A stretch of DNA of 64,000 nt from JAHFUA01 sp963733935 (GCA_963733935.1 CAVTEQ010000020.1:62001-126000); one strand, 5' to 3'; shown: positions 34,058 to 42,477, counted from the stretch's first letter. The notes: a model not told the origin generated them from the sequence alone. Made by a program: numbers and translations.

Positions 34058-35065
34058 CTAGATAAAGCTGAAAAGGCGATTGCTGCTGCCGTAACTTTGA
34101 CGAATCAACTTTTCTACGATTACTTTTTGGTCGTCAATTCGGTGCCACTCAATGGCGATTTCTTCGAGCGTTCGACCGTAAGCCAAAACATTCCTAACAC
34201 CATCTTCAACGGTGAAGAAACCACCAGCTTCCTTCGGCGGACGAGCAAACATGTGAGTGTTGTCCGCCATGGAAGTTCCCGGCTTATAGTAAGAAACATT
34301 CGCAAGGGGAGCAGTGTCGTTGGGTGGTGGGACACCTTGTTTCGATCTACGCGAGTCAGACCATTGTTTGTTGAGAACAAGCAGCTCTTGCATCAGATCG
34401 TTCGGGAAAAACGCAATCTCAATGCCTGCTTCGACGAGGGAAGAGTGCCCATATACCGACTCATCCTTGTCAGCCATACCAGACACGACTCGTGCGACCT
34501 TGCTGTCGATCAGGCGTTCAGTGCAGGGCTTCTTCGGCGGCTTGCGTGTGGAGCAAGGCTCTAGCGTTGTATAGATAGTCGCTCCCTGTACATCCGCTTC
34601 GTTCAATTTCTTCAGGGCACAATACTCACCGTGATCCCCGTCGCCTGATTCGCCGCGATAACCCGTGGCTAGAATTTTGCCGTCCTTGACAATGACCACG
34701 CCCACATACGGGTGTGGCTCGCCATCGTCCTCAGCGATACTCTTTCGAGCTTCAGCGATTGCCATCTCACAGAATTGTCGATCCAACGCAGTTTGAATGA
34801 GTTCCGATCCTGATTTCGTTAGAGAAATATCTGCAAGGAATTCGTCAGGTATCGCCATGCTCTTCAACTTTGTGAGATGCCCACTGGCGATAGCGATCTT
34901 TAACATAGAGGCTTGCAGCGTGTTCGCGATAGCCGTAGCCCCTAGGTTGTCGTCAATAGTGTGACCACCACGGAAAAAATTCAAAAAGTCAGCGTAGTTG
35001 TTGATCGGTGCCTGAGTAATCTGGGGATAGACGTACCCCTGCGGCAGCTTCTTGTGGATAAGCAT
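34058..35065 (-). CDS. RibD-like deaminase-fold protein with unknown flanking domains
   Basis: 335 residues in A+T-richer DNA. Residues 95-215 form a zinc deaminase domain of the RibD/CDA superfamily. HGEYCALKK gives the zinc His145 and catalytic Glu147, and LEPCSTRKPPKKPC gives Cys171 and Cys181. HGE replaces the common HAE. The N-terminal 90 residues (ending ADISLTKSGSELIQ) and the C-terminal 120 residues match nothing I recognise, and the reductase domain of true RibD is missing. The substrate may be a nucleotide or modified base; riboflavin synthesis is unlikely. It follows a 65-residue gene by 8 bp in one operon. Stand-alone deaminases in such patches are often in conflict systems, but that is inference. 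Confidence 0.78.
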   Translation of the reverse strand: MLIHKKLPQGYVYPQITQAPINNYADFLNFFRGGHTIDDNLGATAIANTLQASMLKIAIASGHLTKLKSMAIPDEFLADISLTKSGSELIQTALDRQFCEMAIAEARKSIAEDDGEPHPYVGVVIVKDGKILATGYRGESGDGDHGEYCALKKLNEADVQGATIYTTLEPCSTRKPPKKPCTERLIDSKVARVVSGMADKDESVYGHSSLVEAGIEIAFFPNDLMQELLVLNKQWSDSRRSKQGVPPPNDTAPLANVSYYKPGTSMADNTHMFARPPKEAGGFFTVEDGVRNVLAYGRTLEEIAIEWHRIDDQKVIVEKLIRQSYGSSNRLFSFI

Positions 35066-35073
35066 CGTGATTC

Positions 35074-35271
35074 TTATCGCTCCAGCAGTTGAACCTTGCT
35101 ACCGACCACGGGCTGAGTTTCCTCCATATTTCCCCACGAGTCCAGCCGGACATCGAGCGATGAGCCGTCCGATCCGCTGAGGGTCACGATCCCGGTCGAA
35201 CGGTCGATGTTGGTGACCGTGTGAACTGGAAGGACTCTGGAAAACACGTCGGGATTGGTCTGGATAATCAT
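35074..35271 (-). CDS. Small beta-rich protein upstream of deaminase gene
   Basis: 65 residues (MIIQTNPDVFSRVLPVHTV). The body alternates strands and turns (NIDRSTGIVTLSGSDGSSLDV, VVGSKVQLLE), consistent with a small barrel, perhaps OB- or SH3-like. No signal peptide or membrane segment is present. The stop is 8 bp before the deaminase-like gene on the same strand, so the two are likely co-translated. I do not recognise the family. Its conserved spacing makes it a candidate partner or regulator of the deaminase. Confidence 0.55.
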   Translation of the reverse strand: MIIQTNPDVFSRVLPVHTVTNIDRSTGIVTLSGSDGSSLDVRLDSWGNMEETQPVVGSKVQLLER

Positions 35272-35297
35272 GCGCAGATGTTAACAGACCGCAGATG

Positions 35298-35332
35298 CCG
35301 GGTGCCCCAGACAAGCGGCAGCTTGTCTGGGA
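35298..35332. repeat. CCCCAGACAAGC palindrome
   Basis: CCGGGTGCCCCAGACAAGC (35298-35316) starts with the inverted constant tail. Its stem CCCAGACAAGC pairs with GCTTGTCTGGG (35321-35331). It is in the opposite orientation to the copy at 33964. Confidence 0.85.
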
Positions 35333-35559
35333 ATGGAAATCATATCCCGCGACGGCGCTCTTCCGGCGAGTCCATTCTGGCGCGACCATCGCATCGACTG
35401 CAACAACTCCGAGTTCTCCATAGGCGTAGTGCCGGAAGCTGCTCCACCGCCACCGCTCGGTTCTACCACCTCTCAAACAATCGAATCCGCAATGTAATCC
35501 TTCCAATGCCAAGCCCAACGTCGCCGGCTATCGGGCGAACAACTTACCGGTCTTGCCAT

Positions 35560-35605
35560 TCCCAGGTTAGCGCCGAAAAGCGCGGCGCGAACCTGGGGCA
35601 CCCGG
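35560..35605. repeat. CCCAGGTTAGCGCC...CTGGGGCACCCGG palindrome
   Basis: CCCAGGTTAGCGCC (35561-35574) pairs with GGCGCGAACCTGGG (35584-35597) with minor mismatch, followed by the constant GGCACCCGG tail. A near-identical copy forms the 3' end of the DUF1801 gene at 53180-53224. A small GGCTTTAGCC hairpin follows. Confidence 0.88.
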
Positions 35606-35656
35606 CTTTAGCCGTGGCGCGTCAAGTGAGACCCTTATAAAATACACGTAGAGGAT

Positions 35657-36331
35657 TTGCGTGTGGAACCAATCAGATCTACAAAGACCGCGCGTTTACG
35701 CCGCTTGAAGATGTATCGGGAGGATCTGGACGAGTTTGTCGCGTTCTTTCAGAATGCCTGCACGAATGTAACTATTTCGGACGGAAAAAATCGATATGAA
35801 TCGTTGGACGAGATGAAGCACTATGCAGGTCCCACGATAAGAGATTTTGATATTCGGGGCGAGAAGCCAGGCCTCCATTTCTTGTTAAACCGCACGGAGC
35901 ATGCGCCGAACTCGTCAACGCCAGCGGTATTCAACGAACTGAGGACGGAGGAGATCACAGACGAAGCCGATGCTTTGTTCTTCAGGGTTAGAGAGTTCTT
36001 GATCGATCGCCAACAACCAAGCGTTCGCAAGCCGATGATTGCCGTAGCAATTGCTTGTCTCGGCGGTGTGCTGTGGTCTGCACTTCACAATTCATACGTA
36101 AACGCGCAGCAGGAGCGGGTCGTTGGCTCGCCATTGGGCCTGATGATCTCAATGATCATGCTGGTGGTCGCTATCTTGGGAAGCTTTGGTTTTGTTAATC
36201 GTCTGAGCTTGGAGACGAGGGCCCACTCAAGTTCCTTTTGGAAACGGAATCGGGAAGCATTCGCCACGCACGCGATCACTTCAGCCATTTCGGGCATTGT
36301 CGGTTACATTCTTGGGCACTTTCTGAAATAG
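35657..36331 (+). CDS. Membrane protein of unknown function in accessory patch
   Basis: 224 residues from a TTG at 35657; the ATG at 35711 (MYREDLDEF) is an alternative. The first 120 residues are soluble and acidic (DEFVAFFQNACTNVTISDG, EEITDEADALFFRVREFL). Three hydrophobic helices follow (about 126-142, 159-179 and 203-222: MIAVAIACLGGVLW, LGLMISMIMLVVAILG, AISGIVGYILGHFL). No known domain is recognised. Codon use is less GC-biased than in the neighbours, in keeping with acquisition by transfer. It is divergent from the deaminase operon. Confidence 0.6.
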   Translation: MRVEPIRSTKTARLRRLKMYREDLDEFVAFFQNACTNVTISDGKNRYESLDEMKHYAGPTIRDFDIRGEKPGLHFLLNRTEHAPNSSTPAVFNELRTEEITDEADALFFRVREFLIDRQQPSVRKPMIAVAIACLGGVLWSALHNSYVNAQQERVVGSPLGLMISMIMLVVAILGSFGFVNRLSLETRAHSSSFWKRNREAFATHAITSAISGIVGYILGHFLK

Positions 36332-36388
36332 GGCGCCGGCGTTTACTCACAGCCCTTGGGCACCGGGCTGATGGGCTCAGGCTTGGAA

Positions 36389-36530
36389 AGTGAAGGGGCA
36401 CGGCTTTCCAGCCGTGCCGCTAGCGTCCACATACGACCGGCCTTCAGGCCCTGGGGTGGATTTTCTCAGCGGCTAAAGCCGAGATTTTATCTGGCCTTTA
36501 CGGCACGCCTGAAAGGCGTGCCCCTTCACC
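36389..36530. repeat. Cloverleaf-like compound palindrome with GTGAAGGGGCACG arms
   Basis: The outer arms GTGAAGGGGCACGGC (36390-36404) and GGCGTGCCCCTTCAC (36515-36529) pair in 14 of 15 positions. Inside lie separate hairpins: GGCACGGC/GCCGTGCC (36397-36418), GGCC/GGCC (near 36440-36450), CGGCTAAAGCCG (36470-36481) and GGCACGCC/GGCGTGCC (36502-36524). The outer and inner pairings compete. No tRNA features such as a T-loop are present. It separates the unknown membrane-protein gene from the second STAS gene. Confidence 0.85.
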
Positions 36531-36568
36531 CGAATCTATCAACTCTGGTCTCGGTAGCGCGCCAAGAA

Positions 36569-36925
36569 TCAGGCCGTCGCGCGCCGCGGGAAGGCGCCCA
36601 CCGCCGCCTGTTCGCTGGGATAGCAATCGAAGACGGTGATCAGCTTGGTGATCTGGAGTTGGTCACGCACGCGCTGGGTCAGGTTGGCGAGCTTGATTTC
36701 GCCGCCGGCATTGCGGGCCGACGTGTAAAGCCCGACCAGCGTCCCCAGGCCGCCGCTATCGATGTAGTTGACCGCGCCCAGGTCCATGACGATCTGCTGA
36801 TTGCGCTCCAGCAGGCTCTTGACTACTTCGCGAAGATCGGCGGCCTCTTCGCCGAAGACGATGCGTCCGCTGCAACTGACCACCGTCACGCTGCCCGCCT
36901 CGTGGGTCGAGATCTTGAGGGCCAT
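36569..36925 (-). CDS. STAS-domain anti-anti-sigma factor, second copy
   Basis: 118 residues from the ATG at 36925 (MALKISTHEAGSVTVVSCSG). An upstream in-frame start at 36967 is less likely. The STAS loop is AVNYIDSGGLGTL with Ser57 as the probable phosphosite; here DSGG replaces the DSSG of the paralogue. The C-terminal half (IKLANLTQRVRDQLQITKLITVFD) is closely similar to the STAS protein at 30617, indicating duplication. It has no kinase gene next to it and could be switched by the RsbW-like protein 5 kb away. Isolated gene, divergent from dnaX. Confidence 0.9.
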   Translation of the reverse strand: MALKISTHEAGSVTVVSCSGRIVFGEEAADLREVVKSLLERNQQIVMDLGAVNYIDSGGLGTLVGLYTSARNAGGEIKLANLTQRVRDQLQITKLITVFDCYPSEQAAVGAFPRRATA

Positions 36926-37071
36926 AACCGCCTCCCGGGGCGCTGCCGCCACGTAATTTTGCAGCAAGCCTAGCGCCCTTGCCCGCGCTTTGCAAGCCTC
37001 ATACGCGCGCGCTGGCCACGTTTTTCGACTGCCTCCCGGCTCCGCCTAGGTCACGTATAATCGATCTTCCC

Positions 37072-38799
37072 ATGAGCTACCAGGTTCTGGCGCGCAAGTA
37101 CCGGCCGCAACGTTTCGCCGACGTGATCGGGCAGGAGCACGTGACGCGCACGCTGCAGAACGCCATCGCGCAGCAGCGAGTGGCCCACGGATACATCTTC
37201 AGCGGCCATCGCGGAATCGGCAAAACCACCATCGCGCGAATTCTGGCCATGGCGTTGAACTGCCGCTCCAAGGACCATCCTGTCGCGGAGCCATGCGGGG
37301 TCTGCGACTCGTGCGTGGAGGTGCGCGAGGGCCGCGCCGTGGACGTGATCGAGATCGACGCCGCCACCAACCGCGGCATCGACGAGATTCGCGAGCTGCG
37401 CGAGGCTGCGCGCTACCGTCCGGCGCGCGATCGCTACAAGATCTGGATCCTCGACGAAGCCCACCAGATCACCGACGCCGCCTTCAATGCCCTGCTCAAG
37501 ACTTTGGAAGAACCGCCCGGGCACGTCATCTTCATGATGGCGACCACCCAGCCCGAGGACATCCCGCAGACCATCCGCTCGCGCTGCCAGAACTTCAGCT
37601 TTCATGCTGTGCGCTTCGACGATATCGTCGGGCAATTGCGTTCGATCGCCGAGCAGGAGAACATCCAGGCCGACGACAGCGCGCTGGCCATGCTGGCCGA
37701 AGCCGGCGACGGCTCCATGCGGGACGCGCTCTCCATCATGGACCAGGCCATCGCCTGCTGCGGCACTACGCTCACCGCCGAGCTGGTGCGCGGGCTGGTG
37801 GGCGCTGTCCCGTCGGAGGCCTTGGAAGAGATGCTGGAGGCGGTGGCGGAGAACTCAAGCGAGCGCGTGCTGCGGCTGGCCGATAAGTTGGTCACCGAAG
37901 GACAGAACCCTGCCCACCTGGCGCGGCAACTGGTTCGCTTTCTCCGCAATGCCGTGGTCGCCAAAGTCGGGGGCGCCGATTCGCCGCTGCTGCAGATTTC
38001 GGCCGATGAGCGCGCGCGCGTCGCCCGCCTGGCCGAAAGGTTCAGCGAAGAAGATCTGACGCGCTTTCTGCAGATTCTGCTGCGTACCCACAGCGAGCTC
38101 AGCTACAAACAGGAACAGCGCTTCCACCTTGAACTGGGCTTGCTGAAGCTGGTACACGCGCAACGGCTCTTGCCCATCGAGGAACTGCTCAGCCAGGAGG
38201 CCGCCACGGCGGGCCGCGCAGCAACTCCCATCGCGCCGCCGTCACGAGCGCCGGCTGTCCCCTCGCGCCCGGCAGCAAGCGCTCCGCCGCGCGTCGCGGA
38301 GACCTCGCGTCCCTCGCCCTTCGAGCAAGACCGCGCTCGCAAAGGCGGCGGGCCAAAAGCCGAGATGTCGGCCGAATCAGCGAGCGCCGTCGCGGTGAGC
38401 GAGGCGCCGATTCCGGTCGCGGCTGGCGACCTCGCCGCCCGAGTGCTGCAGGAACTCGAAGGCAAGCACGGAATGCTGGCGCATCACCTGGAAGAGGCGG
38501 AGTGGAAGGTGGAAGAAGCCGGAGTCGTGGTCCGCACGGCGGCCTCGGCCAAGATGCTCGAGATGTTGCTCGTGCCCGACGCGCGCAAGGCGATCAACAG
38601 CGCTGCTTCCGCCGCGCTGGGGCGAGCAGTGAAAGTACAGGTCGTCGGCGGAGCCGCCAACGGCAACAGCCCAGTGACGCCCATCTCCCCGCGACCGGGG
38701 CGCTCGCGCGCATCGGAAGATCCGGTCGTCCGCCGCATGCAGGAAAAGTTCGGCGCCGAAATCCGCACCGTCATCGACCACAAGGAAAAACAGCGATAA
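37072..38799 (+). CDS. dnaX: DNA polymerase III subunit gamma/tau
   Basis: The clamp-loader ATPase of the replicative polymerase, 575 residues from ATG 37072 (MSYQVLARKYRPQRFADVIGQ). Walker A is GHRGIGKTT (45-53). The zinc module uses Cys64, Cys75, Cys78 and Cys81. The DEAH box is at 128-131, and sensor SRC in IRSRCQNF follows. Domain III (about 240-360) leads to an Ala/Pro-rich linker and a tau-type C-terminal domain. No slippery A-run for programmed frameshifting is evident. It begins the dnaX-ybaB-recR set, which is interrupted here by two genes. Confidence 0.96.
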   Translation: MSYQVLARKYRPQRFADVIGQEHVTRTLQNAIAQQRVAHGYIFSGHRGIGKTTIARILAMALNCRSKDHPVAEPCGVCDSCVEVREGRAVDVIEIDAATNRGIDEIRELREAARYRPARDRYKIWILDEAHQITDAAFNALLKTLEEPPGHVIFMMATTQPEDIPQTIRSRCQNFSFHAVRFDDIVGQLRSIAEQENIQADDSALAMLAEAGDGSMRDALSIMDQAIACCGTTLTAELVRGLVGAVPSEALEEMLEAVAENSSERVLRLADKLVTEGQNPAHLARQLVRFLRNAVVAKVGGADSPLLQISADERARVARLAERFSEEDLTRFLQILLRTHSELSYKQEQRFHLELGLLKLVHAQRLLPIEELLSQEAATAGRAATPIAPPSRAPAVPSRPAASAPPRVAETSRPSPFEQDRARKGGGPKAEMSAESASAVAVSEAPIPVAAGDLAARVLQELEGKHGMLAHHLEEAEWKVEEAGVVVRTAASAKMLEMLLVPDARKAINSAASAALGRAVKVQVVGGAANGNSPVTPISPRPGRSRASEDPVVRRMQEKFGAEIRTVIDHKEKQR

Positions 38800-38908
38800 C
38801 CTGGAAGCCATCTAGCCATCTCATAAATGGCGCGGCGCGCAAACACGTTTATTAACATGGAAGCGCATTACGGGCCTCTGGCTTTCGAACAGGTCACGTA
38901 ACCCCCTG

Positions 38909-40246
38909 TTATTGTGGTCCCCGCCGTCTCGTGTTCACCGATAATCCGCTCTGGATTGAGGATGCAGGCGCGAGGGTTAACGCAAGCGGCACGGGTGACG
39001 AACAGCTATTACCGCTCTCCAAGATATTGGCAACGTTCGTGAACTGGTTCGACTTGACGATATTCCCCGCCGTGCGGAACCAAACACCAGCGCACGCTTC
39101 GTTGATCTCATTGCCATTGATCTTGTTGCCGGTGCTGCCAAAAGTGTTGTTGAAACAGGTGTCGATCAATACCGCAGCCACCGTGCTGCCGTTAATGTAG
39201 TTACCCTGGACCAGGTTGTTGTTACTGCAGACAAGGATGCCGGCGTTCTCAAATCGATTGTCTGGATTCGGATCTGTGAGATCTATACCGCCGGAGCTAT
39301 CAAACACGTTGTTCGCGGTGATTTTGCCGTTGTCGGCGTCGCCGTTGACGACGATGTCATCGCTGCTGACGGCGATGCCGGTTCCGCCGTGGCCCACGGT
39401 GTTCCCTGAAATCACCACGGCATGACTGGCGTCCGCCGAGATACCCGTGGAGAAATCATTTCCGCCCAGGCTAATCGAGTTGCTGGTCGCTGACCCGGTA
39501 GCCGCGACGATCTGAATCCCGGCGTTGACCCCGAGCGCCGCGCTTGAAAGTGTATTCCACGTGATGGTGGCCTTCAGGCCGAAGTCGTCGGCGGCGATGC
39601 CGACGGTTCCAAAAGAGCGCAGGCTGTTGTTTTGGATCGTCACAGCGAGAGGCACGGGCGAGGCAAGAGTGCCGCCGCTCTCCGCCATAATCCCGAAAGC
39701 CCTGTCGTCGCAACCGGTCGGGGCTATGATTTGATTTCGCGTTGCCACATACTGGACAGTCCCCTTAGCGGCCCGGTAATAGATCCCGGCCAAAATGATC
39801 TCACTCCCGCATGGGTACGTGATTCCATTGCCGCTGCCATCCACCGTGAGATTACTGATGTTCACAGGGCCCGTCGTAGCGTTCACCAATATCTGCGCAG
39901 CGACCGGACGGCCGGTGACAAGGAACGGCGAGAGCCTGGTCGTGTTCGCTGTTAAGCCTCCGGAAGGTGGGATGATGACCGCGGCGTCACTGTTCCCATC
40001 CTGGATTCCCTGAATCGTGAGCGGCTTGCTGATCACGACTTGCTCTGGATACGTGCCCGGGCAAACTTTGATCGTTCCTCCCGACGAAACGGCGGCCACC
40101 GCGAGCGTGATCGTCGCCACGCCGGTTTTGCTCTGGCAATTTCCAACTTGCACGTTGGCCGCCAACAGACTCTGCCCCCATAGACCAGCCAACACAAACA
40201 TGGTCAAACGTACTGCTTTTGCTCCTGCGTGGAACTTCATATTCAT
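38909..40246 (-). CDS. Exported right-handed parallel beta-helix protein
   Basis: 445 residues with a signal peptide (about 1-29, ending SLLAANVQ). The start follows AGGAGAACGAA. The mature protein opens with TIKVCPGTYPEQVVISKPLTIQG, typical of NosD/CASH-type beta-helices. It continues as repeated short strands with Asn/Gly turns (AVVISGNTVGHGGTGIAVSSDDIVV, NAGILVCSNNNLVQGNYING). Such proteins bind or cleave polysaccharides, or act as adhesins; catalytic residues cannot be assigned. It lies against dnaX in convergent orientation and splits the usual dnaX-ybaB neighbourhood. Confidence 0.85.
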   Translation of the reverse strand: MNMKFHAGAKAVRLTMFVLAGLWGQSLLAANVQVGNCQSKTGVATITLAVAAVSSGGTIKVCPGTYPEQVVISKPLTIQGIQDGNSDAAVIIPPSGGLTANTTRLSPFLVTGRPVAAQILVNATTGPVNISNLTVDGSGNGITYPCGSEIILAGIYYRAAKGTVQYVATRNQIIAPTGCDDRAFGIMAESGGTLASPVPLAVTIQNNSLRSFGTVGIAADDFGLKATITWNTLSSAALGVNAGIQIVAATGSATSNSISLGGNDFSTGISADASHAVVISGNTVGHGGTGIAVSSDDIVVNGDADNGKITANNVFDSSGGIDLTDPNPDNRFENAGILVCSNNNLVQGNYINGSTVAAVLIDTCFNNTFGSTGNKINGNEINEACAGVWFRTAGNIVKSNQFTNVANILESGNSCSSPVPLALTLAPASSIQSGLSVNTRRRGPQ

Positions 40247-40627
40247 TTCGTTCTCCTTTATGCTAAATTTGGAGGCCGAATTTCTTGGGAAACGGCGAGG
40301 AACGGACCTGGGCCTGGTGTCTTGGAAGGAGCGGCTCTTGCGCGCGCCCTGTGCTTTTTGGGGGAAAGCAGGAGCACGCTACGCTTCATCGATACGCGAG
40401 TCAAGCGAAATCCAAGCTGGACGGGCGTTTTGCCGGGATGCCTGGATGTTCCCTCGCGCTCGCTGAGCTGGGAACCGAGGGCGTCTGGCGAAGGCGTGTG
40501 GCGGATAGTAGTTATTGTAATATTACTATCTCACAAGTAACCGCTTGTCAGGGGCGCCTGAAATCCCGGAACCTTTTCCCGCCCGCCCTCGTATCTCCCA
40601 TCATCTGACCAAGCCTGAGGTGTCTCG
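40247..40627. other. Divergent promoter region with AT-rich palindrome
   Basis: 381 bp between the divergent beta-helix and DUF4097 genes. No coding frame is supported. A local A+T-rich block near 40505-40532 contains the perfect palindrome GTAATATTAC (40517-40526) within AGTA...TACT-type flanks, a plausible operator or promoter element. Otherwise unremarkable. Confidence 0.5.
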
Positions 40628-41440
40628 ATGCAGCCCAGAGTCTTCCTGCCCACCTTGCTGTTCGCCTGCCTGGCTGTTCCCTGCTCTGCCGCCGACTGGC
40701 AGAAGGTGTTCACCATCACCGGCAAGCCCACGCTCCGCGTCGAGACCAACGACGCCTCTGTACACATCACCGGCTCTGACACGCACGAGGTCCAGGTACG
40801 CGTATCGGCCACCGGCTATCGCATTGGCGACGAAGTACGCGTCTCCGAGCGGCAGACCGGCAACCGCGTGGAAATCGAGGTGCGGGTCCCGCGCAAAATG
40901 GGGATCGGAGTTTTCTCGGTGGAAATCGACGTGGCGCTGCCCCGCGAGAGTGATCTCGACATCCACACCGGCGACGGCAGGATCGAGGTGCAGGACGTGA
41001 AAGGCGATGCCCGTCTGGCTACCAATGACGGTCGGATCCGCGTTTATCGGGCGGACGGCTCGCTGAACGCCTCGACCAGCGACGGCTCCATCGAGGCCGA
41101 TGGCCGCTTCGACGCGCTCGACCTCCATACTAATGACGGCCACGTGCGAGTGAGCGCGCAAGCGGGATCGAAGATCAGCGGCAACGGCTGGAGCGTGCGC
41201 ACCAAGGACGGCCGGGTGGACGTTTTCCTGCCCGACAAGTTTCCCGCCGATCTCGACGCCGAGACTCACGACGGTCACGTGACCGTGGACATGCCAATTG
41301 AAGTCGCGGGCCAGCTCGGCCGATCGCGGGTGCGGGGAAAGCTGAATGGCGGTGGATCTGCCGCTCCGCGTCCGCACCGGCGACGGCTCGATCCACGTCG
41401 GACGCAGTTGAGCGGGTTTTCCTGCGAGCCTGCATCCTGA
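40628..41440 (+). CDS. DUF4097-type exported beta-strand repeat protein, C-terminus frameshifted
   Basis: A 270-residue reading with a signal peptide (MQPRVFLPTLLFACLAVPCSAA). The body shows DUF4097 features: repeating short strands with Asp-Gly turns (IHTGDGRIEVQDVKGDARLATNDGRIRVYRADG). After GRSRVRGKLNGGG (about 41350) the frame departs into unlikely Arg/Pro-rich sequence. In the +1 frame the expected family ending LPLRVRTGDGSIHVGRS appears and stops at 41411. A single extra base near 41355 explains both. The intact protein would be about 260 residues and exported. Function in the family is unknown; it is often an envelope adhesin or structural protein. Confidence 0.8.
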   Translation: MQPRVFLPTLLFACLAVPCSAADWQKVFTITGKPTLRVETNDASVHITGSDTHEVQVRVSATGYRIGDEVRVSERQTGNRVEIEVRVPRKMGIGVFSVEIDVALPRESDLDIHTGDGRIEVQDVKGDARLATNDGRIRVYRADGSLNASTSDGSIEADGRFDALDLHTNDGHVRVSAQAGSKISGNGWSVRTKDGRVDVFLPDKFPADLDAETHDGHVTVDMPIEVAGQLGRSRVRGKLNGGGSAAPRPHRRRLDPRRTQLSGFSCEPAS

Positions 41441-41463
41441 TATCCTCGCTAGTGGGAGGATCC

Positions 41464-41772
41464 ATGCCCGGCTTCGATCCACGCCAGTTGCAGGAAATGA
41501 TGTCCATGGCCAAGCGCCAGTATGAAGAGCTGCAGCGCAAGATGCAGGAGACCACGGTGGAAGCCACCGCGGGCGGCGGCAGCGTCAGCGTGAAGATGAA
41601 CGGCCAGAAGCAGGTGCTGAACATCAAGATCGATCCCGAGGTGGTCAAGTCCGGCGATCTGGAGATGCTGCAGGACTTGGTGATGGCGGCGGTCAACGCC
41701 GCGGCCCACAAGGTGGATGAGGCCATGCAGTCCACGGTCGGAGGCATGCTGGGCGGGATGGGGCTGGTGTAA
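41464..41772 (+). CDS. YbaB/EbfC nucleoid-associated protein
   Basis: 102 residues from ATG 41464, with GGGAGGATCC upstream. YbaB family: MPGFDPRQLQEMMSMAKRQYEELQRKMQETTVEA is the N-terminal helix pair and VKMNGQKQVLNIKIDPEVV the central sheet. It ends with a Gly/Met-rich tail (GGMLGGMGLV). Dimers bind DNA and help organise the nucleoid. It lies just upstream of recR, as in many bacteria. Confidence 0.94.
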   Translation: MPGFDPRQLQEMMSMAKRQYEELQRKMQETTVEATAGGGSVSVKMNGQKQVLNIKIDPEVVKSGDLEMLQDLVMAAVNAAAHKVDEAMQSTVGGMLGGMGLV

Positions 41773-41875
41773 TTGGTAATTTGTAATTGGTAATTTGTAA
41801 TTGTTCGCCCTTGCGAACTGCTCTGCTCCGGCAAGCAGCTTCGCAAATTACCAAATTACCAAATTACGAATTTCA
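41771..41875. repeat. Palindromic AT-rich spacer of TAATTTG words, second copy
   Basis: AATTGGTAATTTGTAATTGG (41771-41790) and following words are mirrored by AAATTACCAAATTACC (about 41846-41861) around a GC-rich centre of about 45 bp. It shares vocabulary with 14338-14416. It separates ybaB from recR without leaving room for another promoter-gene arrangement. Confidence 0.88.
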
Positions 41876-41877
41876 CC

Positions 41878-42477
41878 ATGCCCGACTTTGCCCTGCCCCT
41901 CTCTCGCCTGATCGATGAACTCAAGAAGCTGCCGGGCGTGGGCTCGAAGAGTGCACAGCGGCTGGCGTTCCACATCCTGCGGGCCAGCGAAGACGACGCC
42001 TCGGGACTGGCGGCCGCTATCCGCGACGTAAAAGAGAAGCTGCACCTCTGCTCGCGGTGCAACAACATCACCGACGTCGATCCCTGTCTCTATTGCGCGA
42101 GCCCGACGCGCAACCAGCGTCTGGTATGCGTGGTCGAAGAGCCGACGAACATAACCGCCATCGAGAAGACGCATCACTTCAACGGTGTCTACCACGTGCT
42201 GCACGGCGCCGTTTCGCCCCTGCACGGTGTGGGACCGGAGCACCTGCGCACCGCGAACTTGCTGCGGCGCATTCAGGCGGACGAAGTGGACGAAGTTATC
42301 CTAGCCACCAATCCCACGGTAGAAGGCGAAGCCACCGCGACCTGGCTCGCCAAAGCCATGAAGCCCTCAGGGGTCAAGGTGACGCGCATCGCCATGGGCC
42401 TGCCCGTCGGCAGCGACATCGAATACGCCGACGAGGTCACCATGATGAAGGCGATGGAGGGGCGGAGGGAGATGTAG
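41878..42477 (+). CDS. recR: Recombination mediator RecR
   Basis: 199 residues. RecR works with RecF/RecO to load RecA on gapped DNA. The N-terminal helix-hairpin-helix is KKLPGVGSKSAQRLAFHIL. The zinc finger is Cys58, Cys61, Cys70 and Cys73. The Toprim domain (about 80-175) begins LVCVVEEPTNITAIE and includes ILATNPTVEGEATATWL. Its length and all motifs are standard. It follows ybaB on the same strand and ends at a hairpin shared with the convergent repeat-protein gene. Confidence 0.97.
   Translation: MPDFALPLSRLIDELKKLPGVGSKSAQRLAFHILRASEDDASGLAAAIRDVKEKLHLCSRCNNITDVDPCLYCASPTRNQRLVCVVEEPTNITAIEKTHHFNGVYHVLHGAVSPLHGVGPEHLRTANLLRRIQADEVDEVILATNPTVEGEATATWLAKAMKPSGVKVTRIAMGLPVGSDIEYADEVTMMKAMEGRREM

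Larger units (their letters stand above)
35272..35656. other. Gene-free spacer between divergent genes, with two palindromes
   Basis: 385 bp between the leftward deaminase operon and the rightward membrane-protein gene. It holds palindromes at 35298-35332 and 35560-35605. The rest shows no open frame with coding character. It should contain both promoters, but no convincing -35/-10 pair was found. Confidence 0.65.

Noticed and set aside
34058..35065. Riboflavin biosynthesis RibD
   Set aside because: The reductase domain is missing, the flanking regions do not match RibD and the locus is not near rib genes (ribA is 25 kb away).
36389..36530. tRNA or tmRNA gene
   Set aside because: The multi-branch fold has no T-loop TTCGA motif, anticodon arm or CCA.
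37072..38799. Programmed frameshift in dnaX
   Set aside because: No A-rich slippery heptamer plus downstream hairpin was found; the tau form is read straight through.
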